Positions 54,649 to 62,974 of a stretch of DNA of 64,000 nucleotides are shown here, in pieces (position 1 is the first letter of the stretch; every line of letters starts with the position of its first letter). The position numbers and the translations under genes were made by a program. The stretch comes from Mannheimia granulomatis (GTDB taxonomy: Bacteria > Pseudomonadota > Gammaproteobacteria > Enterobacterales > Pasteurellaceae), in NCBI RefSeq assembly GCF_011455695.1, contig NZ_CP015030.1:1674001-1738000 (forward strand), in the 5' to 3' direction. The notes beneath the pieces were generated by a model. That model did no database searches. It saw nothing but the letters and a program-made list of their open reading frames with translations, and was not told where the DNA came from.

Positions 54649-55479
54649 ATGACTACTCAACACTTTATCGGCTTAGGCGTTGCCGGCAATTTTGCCGGGC
54701 ATTTGGAGCAAGCAGGCGAGGCGGCTGATTTCATGAAAGTGAAAACAGTGGAAGCTATCCAGCCAAAAGCAATTTTTCCGTTTTATGTACCGTCTGATAA
54801 TCTAGGAAATTATCAGTTCTTAGCAACTTACCCACTTTCAAGCGATGCAATTAATTTTCCACAAGATGCAGATAATCTGCAAATTGAGCCGGAAATCGCT
54901 TTAATTTGCGATATTGAATATCAAGCCAATAAGGTTGTAAGCTTACATCCCACCCATTTTGCTGCCTATAACGATTGCTCAATCCGCCGTCCAAATGCTC
55001 ATAAAATCTGTGAAAAGAAAAACTGGGGAGCCTCTTCTAAAGGGATTTCTTTAACACACTTACCTTTGGATACTTTTAGTGAGGAAGGCACTTTAGATCA
55101 CTATAATATCGCTTGCTTCCATAAGCGTAACGGCGTGTTGAATGCTTATGGCATTGATAGCCCGGCGGTGGAATATAGCTATTTTCATCAAAAATTGTTG
55201 GATTGGATTGTAGATCGAATGAATAATCAGACTGATGAAGGACCTATGAACAATATCGCTGAAATGCTTAAACAATCGGACTATCCGACTAAGGCGATTA
55301 TCAGTATTGGAGCAACCCGCTATACGCCTTTTGGCGAGAGCAATTTCTTGCAAGTAGGTGATATTAGTATTGTTGTGGTTTATAACGCTAAAAAATACAG
55401 TTACGCACAAATTGAAGAAATGGCAAATTTAGAAGTGTTTAGTGAAGATATTTCTGCTCTGATTCAAAGCGTGCGTTAA
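54649..55479 (+). CDS. DUF5718 family protein of unknown function
   Basis: 276-residue soluble protein. It starts MTTQHFIGLGVAGNFAGHLEQAGEAADF and contains AIFPFYVPSDNLGNYQFLATYPLS, EIALICDIEYQANKV and CEKKNWGASSKGIS. I recall this as the DUF5718 family; EPEIALICDI-type and NDCSIRR segments faintly recall fumarylacetoacetate-hydrolase folds, but this is not secure. The ribosome site is ACAGGAG. It appears monocistronic. Confidence 0.75.
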   Translation: MTTQHFIGLGVAGNFAGHLEQAGEAADFMKVKTVEAIQPKAIFPFYVPSDNLGNYQFLATYPLSSDAINFPQDADNLQIEPEIALICDIEYQANKVVSLHPTHFAAYNDCSIRRPNAHKICEKKNWGASSKGISLTHLPLDTFSEEGTLDHYNIACFHKRNGVLNAYGIDSPAVEYSYFHQKLLDWIVDRMNNQTDEGPMNNIAEMLKQSDYPTKAIISIGATRYTPFGESNFLQVGDISIVVVYNAKKYSYAQIEEMANLEVFSEDISALIQSVR

Positions 55480-55594
55480 CCGCTACAAGCGGTCAGTTTT
55501 GAAGAAATTTTTGCGATCTGCTTCGAAAATTTTGTGTTAAATTCTGACCGACTTTTTGCTTTCCGTTATAGTGCCTTCAATATTTGGAGGCACT

Positions 55595-56410
55595 ATGAAA
55601 AAACTTCTCTTATTACTATTTTGTTTTAGCTCTACTCTTTTCGCAAAATCATTAGACTTAATGTTACTCGGTCAATATAAAGATCAGGATATTGAGGGAT
55701 GGGTGATGAGCGAAAAACTAGATGGCGTACGAGGCTTTTGGGACGGTAAACAGCTTATTAGCCGCCAGGGTTATCCACTTAATCCGCCCGATTATTTTGT
55801 AAAAAATTTCCCGCCCTTTGCAATTGATGGTGAACTCTTTAGCGACCGAGGAAAATTCGAGGAAATTTCAAGTATTGTGCGCTCTACTGAGCCTAAAGGC
55901 TGGTATAAGTTAAAATTGCACGTTTTTGATGTACCTAATGCGAGTGGAGATTTATTTGAACGGCTAAATTCATTAAAGCACTATTTGAACCAGCACCCAA
56001 CTCCATATATTGAAATAATTGAGCAGATTCCAATTCAAGATAAAGCTCATCTTGAGCAATTTTATCAATCTATTTTAACTAAAGGTGGTGAAGGTGCCGT
56101 GGTTCGTAATCCTAAAGCTCATTACATTCAGGGGCGTTCTGCCCAAATTCTAAAAATTAAGCCTGTATTAGATGAAGAATGTACCGTTACCGCTCACTAT
56201 AAAGGAAAAGGTAAATATGCCAACAAGCTCGGGGCCATAAGCTGTGAAAATCATCGAGGACACTTTCGTATCGGCTCCGGTTTTAAAGATAAAGATCGGG
56301 AAAATCCTCCCCCCATTGGGTCAATCATCACATACAAATACAGAGGCTTAACAGAATCCGGTAAACCAAGATTCGCTACTTTTTTAAGAAAACGTGAGCC
56401 GAGTGAGTAA
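55595..56410 (+). CDS. Secreted ATP-dependent DNA ligase (LigE type)
   Basis: 271-residue minimal ligase. The start at 55595 (MKKLLLLLFCFSSTLFAKS, with TTGGAGG upstream) gives a clear signal peptide, so it acts in the periplasm. The adenylation motif SEKLDGVRG holds the nucleotide-accepting Lys; FAIDGELF (motif III), GGEGAVVRNP (motif IV) and QILKIKP (motif V) follow, then an OB domain. No extra DNA-binding domains. Lig E enzymes occur mostly in naturally competent proteobacteria and may mend incoming or extracellular DNA. An upstream ATG at 55556 would hide the signal and is less likely. Confidence 0.92.
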   Translation: MKKLLLLLFCFSSTLFAKSLDLMLLGQYKDQDIEGWVMSEKLDGVRGFWDGKQLISRQGYPLNPPDYFVKNFPPFAIDGELFSDRGKFEEISSIVRSTEPKGWYKLKLHVFDVPNASGDLFERLNSLKHYLNQHPTPYIEIIEQIPIQDKAHLEQFYQSILTKGGEGAVVRNPKAHYIQGRSAQILKIKPVLDEECTVTAHYKGKGKYANKLGAISCENHRGHFRIGSGFKDKDRENPPPIGSIITYKYRGLTESGKPRFATFLRKREPSE

Positions 56411-56432
56411 TGATATTTCCAGTTGCAAGTTA

Positions 56433-56480
56433 TCAAGCGGTTAAATTTGGTAAAAAATTTGTAAAATTCAACCGCTTGTA
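56433..56480. terminator. Facing uptake signals after the DNA ligase gene
   Basis: CAAGCGGTTAAATTT (from 56434) faces AAATTCAACCGCTTG (to about 56478) around a TTTGGTAAAAAATTTG loop. Probable terminator. Confidence 0.65.
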
Positions 56481-56589
56481 AAAATAATTTGTGATCCAGT
56501 CATCATTTATGCACTAAAGCATTTGAAATTCCAGCCAAATTTTTTTATTTTTCATTAAACTTGATAAGTTATTAAATTAAGGAATCGCT

Positions 56590-56838
56590 ATGACAAATGC
56601 AGAACTCTTTGGTGAAGGGCTAAATCTTATGTTTGCAGGGATGGGATTTGTAATGCTATTTCTGCTGGTTCTGATTTATGCTATTAGCTTCATATCTACT
56701 CTGATTAACCGATATTTTCCCGATCCTATTCCTAATACTCCCCCCAAATTATCTCCACCTGCTGATGATTTAGAAGCATTACGCCCGGTAATTGCAGCGG
56801 CTATTGCTCATCATCGCCGAGTGAAAGGACAGAATTAA
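56590..56838 (+). CDS. oadG: Oxaloacetate decarboxylase gamma subunit
   Basis: 82-residue single-span membrane protein. After a short start there is a hydrophobic helix (about 14-38: FAGMGFVMLFLLVLIYAISFIS), then a Pro-rich stretch and PVIAAAIAHHRRVK, typical of OadG. It assembles the alpha and beta subunits and may bind zinc. First gene of oadGAB. Confidence 0.92.
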   Translation: MTNAELFGEGLNLMFAGMGFVMLFLLVLIYAISFISTLINRYFPDPIPNTPPKLSPPADDLEALRPVIAAAIAHHRRVKGQN

Positions 56839-56877
56839 TGCGAAAATTCAAACAAATATATTAGAAGGAATTTCATT

Positions 56878-58680
56878 ATGACAACTCAACCAAAAAAAAT
56901 TGCTATTACTGATGTCGTCTTACGTGATGCTCACCAATCTTTGTTTGCAACTCGATTACGTTTAGACGATATGTTACCGATTGCCGCAGAACTTGATAAA
57001 ATCGGCTATTGGTCGTTAGAAGCTTGGGGAGGTGCAACTTTTGATAGTTGCATTCGTTTTTTAGGCGAAGATCCTTGGGTGCGTTTACGAGAGCTAAAAA
57101 AAGCAATTCCGAATACACCGCTACAAATGTTATTACGAGGACAAAACCTCTTAGGCTACCGCCATTATGCCGATGATGTAGTAGATAAATTTGTAGAGCG
57201 TTGTGTTAAAAACGGTATGGATGTTTTCCGTGTTTTCGATGCCTTAAATGATCCACGTAATATGCAAGCAGCATTACAAGCGGTTAAAAAACATGGCGGA
57301 CACGCACAAGGTACATTAAGTTACACCACAAGCCCTGTACACACTTTACAAACTTGGTTAGAAGTAACAGAACAATTATTAGAAATCGGCGTAGATTCCT
57401 TGGTCATCAAAGATATGTCCGGCATTTTAACCCCAATGGCCGCCTACGAATTAGTGAGCGAAATCAAAAAACGCTACGATGTAGAACTTCATTTACATTG
57501 CCACTCAACCACAGGTATGGCGGAAATGGCGTTATTAAAAGCAATTGAAGCCGGTGTAGATGGGGTTGATACGTCCATTTCTTCAATGTCAGGCACTTAC
57601 GGCCACCCTGCTACCGAATCTATCGTTGCGACATTACAAGGAACACCGTATGACACAGGCTTGAACATTCCGGAATTGGAAAAAATTGCTGCTTACTTCC
57701 GTAATGTTCGGAAAAAATATGCGAAATTTGAAGGGCAATTACGTGGCATCGACAGCCGTATTTTAGTCGCACAGGTGCCAGGCGGTATGCTCACCAATCT
57801 TGAAAGCCAACTCAAACAACAAAACGCTACCGACAAGCTTGATCTCGTGCTACAAGAAATTCCACGAGTGCGTGAAGATTTAGGCAATATCCCATTAGTG
57901 ACACCAACTTCTCAAATTGTAGGTACGCAGGCAGTAATGAATGTATTGATGGGCGAACGCTATAAAACAATTGCTAAAGAAACCGCAGGTATTCTAAAAG
58001 GAGAATATGGTCGCACGCCTGCTCCAGTAAATGCAGCATTACAAGAAAGAGTGCTTGAGGGAGCGAAGCCAATTACCGACCGCCCAGCAGATCATATTCC
58101 ACCGGAACTGAATAAATTAGTGGAGGATGTGACTGCTCAAGCAAAAGAAAAAAATATCACGCTCTCTGAAAATACTATTGATGATGTTCTGATTGTGGCA
58201 CTATTCCAACAAGTTGGTTGGAAATATTTGGAAAACCGCAACAATCCATCTGCTTTTGAACCTGTACCAAGTGCTGATGATGCCAAAGCTACTCCATCAG
58301 CAGCACCTAAAGCGCAAGCTCCATCGGGAGCTGCAGTTTATACAGTTGAACTTGAGGGCAAAGCCTTTGTAGTGAAAGTAAGTGAGGGGGGAGATATTAC
58401 CAATATCACACCAACTACGGCTGCACCGGCTCCACAAGCGGTCAATTCTTCAGAAAAATCTGCAAATGCCGAGCCTGTAAATGCCCCAATGGCAGGGAAC
58501 ATTCTCAAAGTTGAAGTGAAAGAAGGTCAGCAAGTAGCTGAAGGCGATGTTCTACTGATTCTCGAAGCGATGAAAATGGAAACTCAAATTTGTGCTGCAA
58601 AATCAGGTACTATCCAAGGCATCAATGTCAAACAAGGCGATGTGGTTGCTGTGAATGATACCTTAATGAGTATTGCATAG
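56878..58680 (+). CDS. oadA: Oxaloacetate decarboxylase alpha subunit
   Basis: 600-residue soluble subunit that transfers CO2 from oxaloacetate to biotin. The N-terminal carboxyltransferase barrel has [13 protein letters not shown] (13-25, metal/substrate site), RVFDALND and [12 protein letters not shown]. The middle is the association domain; an Ala/Pro-rich linker (about 470-530) leads to the biotinyl domain with EAMKMET, where the Lys is biotinylated by BirA. With OadB and OadG it pumps Na+ while forming pyruvate. Confidence 0.96.
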   Translation: MTTQPKKIAITDVVLRDAHQSLFATRLRLDDMLPIAAELDKIGYWSLEAWGGATFDSCIRFLGEDPWVRLRELKKAIPNTPLQMLLRGQNLLGYRHYADDVVDKFVERCVKNGMDVFRVFDALNDPRNMQAALQAVKKHGGHAQGTLSYTTSPVHTLQTWLEVTEQLLEIGVDSLVIKDMSGILTPMAAYELVSEIKKRYDVELHLHCHSTTGMAEMALLKAIEAGVDGVDTSISSMSGTYGHPATESIVATLQGTPYDTGLNIPELEKIAAYFRNVRKKYAKFEGQLRGIDSRILVAQVPGGMLTNLESQLKQQNATDKLDLVLQEIPRVREDLGNIPLVTPTSQIVGTQAVMNVLMGERYKTIAKETAGILKGEYGRTPAPVNAALQERVLEGAKPITDRPADHIPPELNKLVEDVTAQAKEKNITLSENTIDDVLIVALFQQVGWKYLENRNNPSAFEPVPSADDAKATPSAAPKAQAPSGAAVYTVELEGKAFVVKVSEGGDITNITPTTAAPAPQAVNSSEKSANAEPVNAPMAGNILKVEVKEGQQVAEGDVLLILEAMKMETQICAAKSGTIQGINVKQGDVVAVNDTLMSIA

Positions 58681-58689
58681 GAGTGATAT

Positions 58690-59994
58690 ATGGACGGTAT
58701 TATTGCTCTATTTAAAGGAATGGGAATAGTACATCTTGAGTTTGGGCAAGCTGTAATGATTGCGATAAGCGTGCTTTTGCTCTGGCTTGCTATTGCCCGA
58801 AAATTCGAGCCGCTTTTACTTGTACCTATCGGTTTTGGTGGTTTGATGTCCAATATTCCGGAAGCCGGAATGGCAATGACAGCATTAGATAATCTACTGC
58901 ACAGCGGTCAAGCGGAACAACTTGCGATTATTGCTGCGAAAGTAAATAGCACAAGCCTTGATGTTCACGCTCTCAAAGACGCCATTGCACTTGCTGCCCC
59001 ATCAGTGCAAAATGAACTTGAAGTAATAGCCGGTGATATGGGTTATACCGCAGGTGTGTTGGCATTATTCTATAAAGTAGCAATTGGCTATGGCGTTGCA
59101 CCTTTAATCATCTTTATGGGTGTAGGAGCAATGACAGACTTCGGACCTTTATTGGCAAACCCTCGTATGCTACTCCTCGGTGCTGCCGCACAGTTTGGGA
59201 TTTTTGCTACCGTATTGGGAGCATTAGGATTAAACTGGCTTGGTATTATTGATTTTAGTCTGCCACAAGCAGCAGCAATTGGGATTATTGGAGGGGCTGA
59301 TGGCCCAACAGCAATTTATCTCGCAAGCAAATTGGCCCCGGAATTATTAGGTGCAATTGCCGTTGCCGCTTATTCTTATATGGCATTAGTTCCTCTTATC
59401 CAACCGCCTATTATGAAAGCATTGACAACGGAACAAGAACGTAAAATCAGAATGACACAGCTACGCAATGTCAGCAATCGTGAAAAAATTATCTTCCCGA
59501 TTGTCTTACTTCTCCTTGTTGCGCTGCTATTACCTGATGCAGCACCGCTACTTGGAATGTTCTGTTTTGGAAACTTGTTACGTACCAGTGGTGTAGTAGA
59601 ACGCTTAAACGACACCGCCCAAAATGCACTAATTAATATCGTGACGATTTTCCTTGGCTTATCAGTCGGGGCAAAATTAGTAGCAGATAAATTCCTCCAA
59701 CCACAAACCTTAGGTATTTTAGTACTGGGTGTAATTGCATTTGGAATCGGAACTGCAAGCGGTGTGATTATGGCGAAAATAATGAATCGCTTTAGTAAAA
59801 ATAAAATCAATCCGCTTATTGGCTCTGCTGGTGTTTCCGCTGTACCAATGGCTGCTCGTGTATCAAATAAAGTTGGTCAAGAATATGACAAGCAGAACTT
59901 CTTATTGATGCACGCTATGGGACCAAACGTAGCAGGAGTGATCGGCTCAGCGATTGCTGCAGGCGTAATGTTAAAATATATCGCCAATATGTAG
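58690..59994 (+). CDS. oadB: Oxaloacetate decarboxylase beta subunit (Na+ pump)
   Basis: 434-residue inner-membrane protein with about nine hydrophobic segments. It decarboxylates carboxybiotin and exports Na+. [30 protein letters not shown] and [19 protein letters not shown] are the conserved blocks; the Asp in GAMTDFG is the Na+ site known from Klebsiella OadB. It follows oadA by 9 bases and ends before a terminator. Confidence 0.96.
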   Translation: MDGIIALFKGMGIVHLEFGQAVMIAISVLLLWLAIARKFEPLLLVPIGFGGLMSNIPEAGMAMTALDNLLHSGQAEQLAIIAAKVNSTSLDVHALKDAIALAAPSVQNELEVIAGDMGYTAGVLALFYKVAIGYGVAPLIIFMGVGAMTDFGPLLANPRMLLLGAAAQFGIFATVLGALGLNWLGIIDFSLPQAAAIGIIGGADGPTAIYLASKLAPELLGAIAVAAYSYMALVPLIQPPIMKALTTEQERKIRMTQLRNVSNREKIIFPIVLLLLVALLLPDAAPLLGMFCFGNLLRTSGVVERLNDTAQNALINIVTIFLGLSVGAKLVADKFLQPQTLGILVLGVIAFGIGTASGVIMAKIMNRFSKNKINPLIGSAGVSAVPMAARVSNKVGQEYDKQNFLLMHAMGPNVAGVIGSAIAAGVMLKYIANM

Positions 59995-60015
59995 CCATTC
60001 GCTAAATAAAATTAG

Positions 60016-60048
60016 ACCTCTGAAAGATATACTTTTGGAGGTTTTTTA
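60016..60048 (+). terminator. Terminator of oadGAB
   Basis: ACCTC (60016-60020) pairs with GAGGT (60038-60042) and AAAG with CTTTT inside, followed by TTTTTATTTT. Confidence 0.75.
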
Positions 60049-60077
60049 TTTTGTTGATAATAATTCTCAAAAAGTTG

Positions 60078-60110
60078 TTGACTTCTTATATGATAATTAT
60101 TATCATTAGC
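60078..60110 (+). promoter_or_regulatory. Fur-controlled promoter
   Basis: TTGACT (60078-60083), exactly 17 bases, TATCAT (60101-60106). A Fur box GATAATTATTATCATTAGC (60092-60110, 16 of 19 bases to the classical consensus) covers the spacer end and the -10, so Fe-Fur would block polymerase. Confidence 0.75.
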
Positions 60111-60112
60111 TC

Positions 60113-60185
60113 ACTTCAAAAAATAATAGGTAATCACTCCAACTCTTTACGCCGTATTCCCCCACAAAATACGGCGTTTTTTTTG
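60113..60185 (+). ncRNA. Candidate iron-responsive small RNA
   Basis: The promoter at 60078-60106 predicts a start near 60113. A strong terminator follows: ACGCCGTATT (60149-60158), loop CCCCCACAA, AATACGGCGT (60168-60177) and eight T (60177-60184). The transcript would be about 73 nt with no reading frame of note, and a single-stranded 5' half including GGTAATCACTCC. It lies in the 277-base gap between oadB and tyrS, before the separate tyrS promoter. It could be the counterpart of E. coli RyhB or of HrrF, the Fur-regulated sRNA reported in H. influenzae; no sequence comparison was possible. Confidence 0.6.
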
Positions 60186-60225
60186 CTTATCAGCCCAAAC
60201 CTCTATCAATTTCAATTCATACCGC

Positions 60226-60231
60226 TATAAT
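60226..60231 (+). promoter_or_regulatory. -10 element of the tyrS promoter
   Basis: TATAAT, 41 bases before the tyrS ATG. The -35 at correct distance is poor (CTATCA). Confidence 0.45.
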
Positions 60232-60271
60232 AGAACCATTTTTAAATTTATAGACTAAGAAAGGAAAATAA

Positions 60272-61462
60272 ATGGCTCAATCTATTGAATCTATCATTGC
60301 TGAACTTAAACGTGGTGTAGAAAATATTTACTCTGAAGAAGATTTAATCGCAAAATTAAAAGAAGAGCGTCCATTAATCATCAAATTAGGAGCAGATCCA
60401 ACAGCGCCTGATATTCACTTAGGTCATACCGTTGTTTTAAACAAATTACGCCAATTCCAACAACTTGGTCACCAAGTTGTATTCTTAATCGGCGATTTCA
60501 CCGGTATGGTAGGGGATCCTTCAGGCAAAAGCTCGACTCGTCCCCCATTAACACGTGAAGATGTACTGCGTAATGCTGAAACCTATAAACAACAAATTTT
60601 CAAAATTTTAGATCCTGTAAAAACCCGTATCGTATTCAACTCTGAATGGTTAAGCGAATTAGGTACAGAAGGGATGATCCGCTTAGCATCCAACTATACG
60701 GTCGCTCGTATGTTAGAACGTGAAGACTTTAAAAACCGTTTTAACAATCAACAGTCTATTGCAATTCACGAGTTCATCTATCCATTATTACAAGGTCATG
60801 ATTCTGTGGCATTAAAAGCCGATGTGGAATTAGGCGGAACAGACCAAACTTTCAACTTATTAGTGGGTCGTGAATTACAAAAATCAGCGGGACAAAAACC
60901 ACAAGTAGCGATGACATTACCGCTTTTAGTAGGCTTAGATGGCGAGAAAAAAATGTCGAAATCACTCGGTAACTACATCGGCGTGACCGAAGCACCAAGC
61001 GAAATGTTTGGTAAAGTGATGTCAATTTCAGATGAGCTAATGTGGGATTGGTACAATCTACTCTCGTTCCGTCCATTAGAAGAAATCGCTCAATTAAAAG
61101 CAGAGGTTGCTGCAGGTAAAAACCCTCGTGATGTCAAAATTCTGCTAGCTAAGGAAATTATTGCCCGTTTCCATGATGAAGCAGCGGCCAATGCGGCTGA
61201 ACAAGAATTTATCAATCGCTTCCAAAAAGGTGCTATTCCAGACGAAATGCCGGAATTTACCTTTGAAGGCGAAATCGGCTTAGCTGCATTATTAAAAGAA
61301 GCAGGACTTGTGCCATCAACCTCTGAAGCCATCCGTTCAGCTCAGCAAGGCGGTGTAAAAATTGATGGTGAAAAAGTAGAAGATGTGAAACAAAATGCTC
61401 AAAAAGGCACCTTTGTTTACCAAGTTGGTAAACGTAAATTCGCCCGAATTACGGTAAAATAA
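60272..61462 (+). CDS. tyrS: Tyrosyl-tRNA synthetase
   Basis: 396-residue class I synthetase of the long-insert TyrRZ-like branch. The HIGH motif is in [20 protein letters not shown] (HLGH), [17 protein letters not shown] and [19 protein letters not shown] follow, the KMSKS loop is [12 protein letters not shown], and the C-terminal S4 RNA-binding domain covers about residues 335-395. Confidence 0.97.
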   Translation: MAQSIESIIAELKRGVENIYSEEDLIAKLKEERPLIIKLGADPTAPDIHLGHTVVLNKLRQFQQLGHQVVFLIGDFTGMVGDPSGKSSTRPPLTREDVLRNAETYKQQIFKILDPVKTRIVFNSEWLSELGTEGMIRLASNYTVARMLEREDFKNRFNNQQSIAIHEFIYPLLQGHDSVALKADVELGGTDQTFNLLVGRELQKSAGQKPQVAMTLPLLVGLDGEKKMSKSLGNYIGVTEAPSEMFGKVMSISDELMWDWYNLLSFRPLEEIAQLKAEVAAGKNPRDVKILLAKEIIARFHDEAAANAAEQEFINRFQKGAIPDEMPEFTFEGEIGLAALLKEAGLVPSTSEAIRSAQQGGVKIDGEKVEDVKQNAQKGTFVYQVGKRKFARITVK

Positions 61463-61476
61463 TCTTACCTAATAAA

Positions 61477-61523
61477 ACAAGCGGTCATAATTTGAAAATT
61501 ATTTGCAAATTATGACCGCTTGT
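61477..61523. terminator. Facing uptake signals between tyrS and the small lipoprotein gene
   Basis: ACAAGCGGTCATAATTTG (61477-61494) is the perfect inverted copy of CAAATTATGACCGCTTGT (61506-61523). It is an 18-bp stem between convergent genes. Confidence 0.75.
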
Positions 61524-61547
61524 ATTTTATAGAAACATTAGAGCAAA

Positions 61548-61823
61548 TTATTTAAACTCATAACGTCTAATTGTTTTTAAATCTGAATCTTGATTTTTAA
61601 TCTCATCAGCAAGGCGAACTCGAGCACCTACGGCAGCATGAGCATCATACTGACGAGTTAAGGTCACAGTTTCACCATTATCTCTTTGCACAGTTAGCTC
61701 AACAACATCTGCCGACACAGCTTTGCTTGACAACACAGTTGCATTACCTTTGTCAGAATAAACATCGGCCGTACAAGCTGCTAAGATAAAAGATGCTAAT
61801 ACAGCTAAAGAAAGTTTTTTCAT
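61548..61823 (-). CDS. Small lipoprotein related to the C-terminal part of SlyB/Pcp
   Basis: 91 residues with a lipoprotein signal (LAACTAD; lipidated Cys about residue 17). The rest (VELTVQRDNGETVTLTRQYDAHAAVGARVRLAD) resembles the last 50 residues of the neighbouring SlyB-like protein (MVIRKDDGKEIVV and GKRVRLVG) but without the glycine zipper. Function unknown. It starts 30 bases after the neighbour ends, so they form one operon and may be partial duplicates. Confidence 0.75.
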   Translation of the reverse strand: MKKLSLAVLASFILAACTADVYSDKGNATVLSSKAVSADVVELTVQRDNGETVTLTRQYDAHAAVGARVRLADEIKNQDSDLKTIRRYEFK

Positions 61824-61852
61824 TATAAGAATCCCTCAGGAAGAACTAAAAA

Positions 61853-62317
61853 TTAAAGTAGAGACACATTCAGATCTGAATTAGATCCTACAAGTCTCAC
61901 ACGTTTGCCAGGAACAAAACCGTCTTCTTTCTTTTGAACTACAACGATTTCTTTACCATCGTCTTTACGAATCACCATTTCTAATGAAGAAACCTGACTC
62001 GTTTTTTGTTCTACTTGGTTACCAATTACCGCACCGGCAACGGCTCCCACTGCTGTTGCAATCGCTTGACCTGTACCACCACCAATCGCGTTACCGGCAA
62101 CGCCGCCTAAAACGCCACCACCAACAGTACCAATCACACCTTCACTATTTGCTTGAATTTTAACATCACGTACAGAAACAATAGTTCCATAGCTAATAGA
62201 ACGAGCTTCTTTTGCTTGACCTGCTGAATATACACTACCACTAAATACATCTGTATTCGCACAACCTACCAAAGCAAAGCTTGACATTAATGCAACGGCT
62301 AGACCTAATTTTTTCAT
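61853..62317 (-). CDS. slyB: SlyB/Pcp-family glycine-zipper outer-membrane lipoprotein
   Basis: 154-residue lipoprotein; lipobox LVGC gives a lipidated Cys at residue 19. The glycine zipper GVIGTVGGGVLGGVAGNAIGGGTGQAIATAVGAVAGAVIG (about 61-100) forms a membrane hairpin, followed by the small C-terminal beta domain. SlyB/Pcp proteins support outer-membrane integrity; Haemophilus Pcp (P6-related 15-kDa type) is the likely relative. Confidence 0.88.
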   Translation of the reverse strand: MKKLGLAVALMSSFALVGCANTDVFSGSVYSAGQAKEARSISYGTIVSVRDVKIQANSEGVIGTVGGGVLGGVAGNAIGGGTGQAIATAVGAVAGAVIGNQVEQKTSQVSSLEMVIRKDDGKEIVVVQKKEDGFVPGKRVRLVGSNSDLNVSLL

Positions 62318-62343
62318 TTGTACTCCAAAATAAATACCAAAAA

Positions 62344-62943
62344 TTAAATTTCTGACATAACGATATCGTTTATATCATAAGGGTGCAGCTTTAGACAACA
62401 AGTATTACAAAAAGTTACATTTCTCAAGGTGATCGCAATACTTGGATTAGGTAATTGCTCCCCCGACACCTGAGGATGACTTACCTTCACTTTCAATTCC
62501 GAATTTTCCAATAACTTAAAATAGGACAAGCTTCGCTCGATCCATTGTTCTACCGTTTCGCCTACTAAAAATGGGAACACAATCTCAATATGCTCCCATC
62601 CCTCTTCAGGATAAATCTTATCTTTAGGAAAAGGCAGCTCGACAATCTTTACATTTTGTCTGCAAAATTTAACCGCTTGCTCCAAGGTAAATAATCCAAT
62701 TGGTCTGCCATTTACAATGCTTTCCTTAAGTAAGGTTGCCTTTTCTAACAACAAGTCTTTCCATTTTTCTGCGGTGTCGATTTGATTCATTCGAACAGCA
62801 AGGTGATCGATTTGATAAAAGGATAAATCAATACCGGCTACTTCTGCAATTTGTTGAATTTTTTGCTCAAATTGAGATAAATCACCAAAACAAGCGGTCA
62901 TTTTCTCGAAAAATTTTGCATTTTCTGCTACAATCCTGTCCAT
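62344..62943 (-). CDS. YecM family (VOC-fold) protein
   Basis: 199-residue soluble protein of the vicinal-oxygen-chelate fold. IDHLAVRMNQIDTAEKW, GRPIGLFTLEQAV and EHIEIVFPF match E. coli YecM, which also lies next to argS. The His and Glu positions suggest a metal site; the reaction is unknown. Divergent from argS with 31 bases between the start codons. Confidence 0.85.
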   Translation of the reverse strand: MDRIVAENAKFFEKMTACFGDLSQFEQKIQQIAEVAGIDLSFYQIDHLAVRMNQIDTAEKWKDLLLEKATLLKESIVNGRPIGLFTLEQAVKFCRQNVKIVELPFPKDKIYPEEGWEHIEIVFPFLVGETVEQWIERSLSYFKLLENSELKVKVSHPQVSGEQLPNPSIAITLRNVTFCNTCCLKLHPYDINDIVMSEI

Positions 62944-62974
62944 TTTTGTAAATCGAATTTAATAGGTTAAATTA

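Noticed and set aside
59376-59810. 144-codon open frame opposite oadB
   Set aside because: Antisense shadow of a hydrophobic gene; no ribosome site or family resemblance.
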